A stretch of DNA of 6,169 bases from contig JALUWE010000540.1 of NCBI GenBank assembly GCA_027019845.1, forward strand, positions 1 through 6,169. Reading direction: 5' to 3'. Positions 4,922-6,169 of the stretch are shown in pieces. A model generated the notes under the pieces. It had not been told where the DNA came from. It saw only the letters and a list, made by a program, of their open reading frames with translations, and ran no database searches. Position numbers and translations under genes: made by a program. The stretch comes from Anaerolineales bacterium (GTDB taxonomy: Bacteria; Chloroflexota; Anaerolineae; Anaerolineales; JABWBV01). Numbering within the stretch: position 1 is the first letter of the stretch; every line of letters begins with the position of its first letter.

Positions 4922-5878
4922 ATGAAATCCCCTTCGAAAATCGGGCTTCTTACTCTCCTCACCTTGCTTCTGATTGGCGCAAGTTTTACATTCGCTTCGA
5001 CTCAAGGCGGGGATCAGCGATATTTCCCGGAAACCGGATTGACCGTCAGCGGGGAGTTTTTAACTTTTTACGAACAGCATCCCAATCCAGAACTGGTATA
5101 CGGATTCCCCATCTCCGTTCCCTTCGAAAATGAAGAGGGGCTTCTGGTGCAATACTTCCAGCGCGCTCGTTTCGAGCTGCACCCCGATGCACCGCCCGCG
5201 TTGCGTGTGCAACTCACTCCCCTGGGCGCGCTGCTTTACGAGCCTGGAGAGCTTTACGATTTACGCAAAAATCCCAACGTGTGCCGCACCTTCCCGGAAA
5301 CCGGCTATGACGTTTGTTATGACTTTCTGGAGTTCTTCGACAAACACGGCGGCGTCGCCCAGTTTGGGTACCCCATCTCCCCCGTGGAAGTGCGCGGTAC
5401 GCGGCTGGTACAGTATTTCCAGCGCGCCCGCTTCGAGTGGCATCCAGACCGCATAGGCAGCGGGCAAGAAGTGCAGCTCAGTTTTCTGGGGGAGCAATAT
5501 TTCAACAGGTTTGAAGACCCCCAATGGAGAATTCCAGACTTTCTCCCGCCGATTTTGCAGGTTGTAACGTTGCAGGTGTATGCCTTCCCTGCCGAGGCAG
5601 TGGTCAGGCCGGGCGGTTCACAATCCGCTTATGTGATCGTGCAAGATCAGGCGCTCAACCCGGTGGAAAACGCCTCCGTCACGCTCACGCTGCGGTACCC
5701 CTCTGGCCTGACTGAAACAATCGCATTAGGCCAGACGAACGAGCTCGGACTTACCAGCGGCACATTTGCCCTCCCAGGGGGAGAAGAAAACGCTGGCCTG
5801 GTGGAGATCATCGCCAGCGCGAGTTATGATTCATCGCTGCAAAAAGAAACGCGGGCTTCCTTTCGCATCGCGCCCTGA
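4922..5878 (+). CDS. Secreted protein with two FPETG/QYFQRARFE repeats and a C-terminal Ig-like domain
   Basis: A 318-residue exported protein. Residues 1-26 are a signal peptide (KSPSK, long Leu-rich core, ending near S-F-T-F-A-S); there is no lipobox Cys, so it is probably secreted and not lipid-anchored. Two homologous repeats follow. Repeat 1, about 33-105: RYFPETG, GFPIS, VQYFQRARFELHPD. Repeat 2, about 122-193: RTFPETG, GYPIS, VQYFQRARFEWHPD. Cys121 and Cys132 flank the start of repeat 2 and could form a disulfide. A Pro-rich joint (204-210) leads to a beta-rich domain, about 214-316, with the look of an invasin/Big_1-type Ig fold (VTLQVYAFPAEAVVRPGGS, VENASVTLTL, TNELGLTSGTF). The repeat is common in exported Chloroflexota proteins; its biochemical role is unknown, and cell-surface or carbohydrate binding is only a guess. 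ATG 4922 has no visible Shine-Dalgarno, but the signal peptide starts there. Confidence 0.9.
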   Translation: MKSPSKIGLLTLLTLLLIGASFTFASTQGGDQRYFPETGLTVSGEFLTFYEQHPNPELVYGFPISVPFENEEGLLVQYFQRARFELHPDAPPALRVQLTPLGALLYEPGELYDLRKNPNVCRTFPETGYDVCYDFLEFFDKHGGVAQFGYPISPVEVRGTRLVQYFQRARFEWHPDRIGSGQEVQLSFLGEQYFNRFEDPQWRIPDFLPPILQVVTLQVYAFPAEAVVRPGGSQSAYVIVQDQALNPVENASVTLTLRYPSGLTETIALGQTNELGLTSGTFALPGGEENAGLVEIIASASYDSSLQKETRASFRIAP

Positions 5879-5945
5879 AGGTTTATCCCGCCGGATTGAG
5901 GTTGTTGACAGGACGTACGCAGATCGCAAAAGCGCATTCCCTCCT

Positions 5946-6058
5946 GTCATTCTGAAGAGCGCAGCGACCGAAGAATCCGGAGCGTAGCCTGTCATGTCAT
6001 TCTGAGGGAGCGTAGCGACCGAAGAATCTCCCCCACTATCGCTGAGATTCTTCGCTCC
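5946..6058 (+). repeat. Cluster of CATTCTGAG...GAAGAATC hairpin units
   Basis: There are two full units in direct orientation (5946-5977 and 5996-6029), then an inverted half unit GAGATTCTTCGCTCC (6044-6058) that can pair with the 3' half of the second. The first unit has lost one base from its 5' inner stem relative to the others. Confidence 0.85.
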
Positions 6059-6078
6059 CCGTCCCCTCTCCCGATCTT

Positions 6079-6100
6079 GGGGCGACCGGCCGGTCGCCCC
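6079..6100. repeat. 22-bp GC-rich perfect palindrome, second copy
   Basis: The palindrome is identical to the core of the palindrome at 33-60. With the following 20 bases (to 6120) it matches the reverse complement of 16-57 at 40 of 42 positions. Confidence 0.9.
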
Positions 6101-6136
6101 GACCACCAATGGCCACGCGCCAGTCCCCCGTCCCCC

Positions 6137-6169
6137 GTCATTCTGAGGGCACGCAGTGCCCGAAGAATC
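6137..6169 (+). repeat. Terminal CATTCTGAG unit with a fully paired inner stem
   Basis: This 33-base unit runs to the window edge. Its inner stem is perfect: GGGCAC (6147-6152), loop GCA, GTGCCC (6156-6161). ATTCT (6140-6144) pairs with AGAAT (6164-6168), with a GA/GA internal loop between the two stems. The array probably continues beyond the window. Confidence 0.85.

Larger units (their letters stand above)
5910..6120 (+). repeat. Right composite repeat block, inverted relative to 16-203
   Basis: In order: AGGACGTACGCA (5910-5921, 11 of 12 to the left block's motif), a CATTCTGAG unit plus CCGGAGCG tail (5943-5984, matching left 174-132 with about one substitution and one base missing), an extra unit (5996-6029), an inverted half unit (6044-6058), the GC palindrome and the GACCACCAAT tail (6079-6120). 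It begins about 30 bases after the secreted-protein gene. Bases 5879-5909 show no terminator or gene. The extra unit makes this copy longer than the left block. Confidence 0.85.

Noticed and set aside
4484..5005. 173-codon minus-strand frame across the phosphatase 3' end and next promoter
   Set aside because: It overlaps a HAD gene with intact catalytic motifs and a clear promoter on the other strand.
204..5909. Composite transposon bounded by the inverted blocks
   Set aside because: No transposase or integrase lies in the interval, the blocks are mosaic and unequal, and no target duplication can be seen at their outer ends; kept only as a possibility under findings.

Overview
The window most likely comes from a member of the Chloroflexota (Anaerolineae-like). 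This is inferred from three things: very long Pro/Thr linkers in exported proteins, a secreted protein with two repeats of the 'FPETG...GYPIS...VQYFQRARFE.HPD' type that I associate with this phylum, and intergenic arrays built on CATTCTGAG...CGAAGAATC units. No rRNA, tRNA, CRISPR, transposase or integrase gene is visible, so the phylum rests on style and not on a marker gene.

Layout. Bases 1-306 are non-coding repeat DNA: a palindrome, hairpin units and a separate 14-bp-stem hairpin. A small MITE-like element (307-447) stops one base short of the stop codon of the first gene. On the minus strand, read right to left from about 3634 to 449, lie a DUF3054-like four-helix membrane protein, an ECF sigma factor, a two-TM anti-sigma factor with no zinc ligands, and a lipoprotein with two copies of one sensor-like domain. 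The first three genes overlap by 8 and 4 bp. The lipoprotein follows after a 156-bp gap with its own strong ribosome binding site. Diverging from this cluster, on the plus strand, are a three-TM small membrane protein and, 13 bp later, a HAD-superfamily phosphatase. After a gap with a clear extended -10 promoter comes a secreted two-repeat protein with a C-terminal Ig-like domain. From 5879 to the end the DNA is again repeat-rich and non-coding.

How the genes may work together. The minus-strand cluster reads as a membrane signalling unit: the anti-sigma factor spans the membrane and holds the sigma factor, and the lipoprotein, on the outer face, is a candidate signal receptor or regulon product. 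The role of the DUF3054 protein is unknown, but its overlap with sigma indicates co-expression. The plus-strand genes show no obvious functional link to this unit.

Most notable structure. The two ends of the window carry the same composite repeat in inverted orientation (16-203 and 5910-6120), so each copy lies downstream of the outward-reading end gene in the same sense relative to transcription. Its CATTCTGAG units share an unusual hairpin plan: symmetric tandem G-A mismatches and, in the longer units, GNA triloops. Those are features expected of a selected single-stranded DNA or RNA fold.
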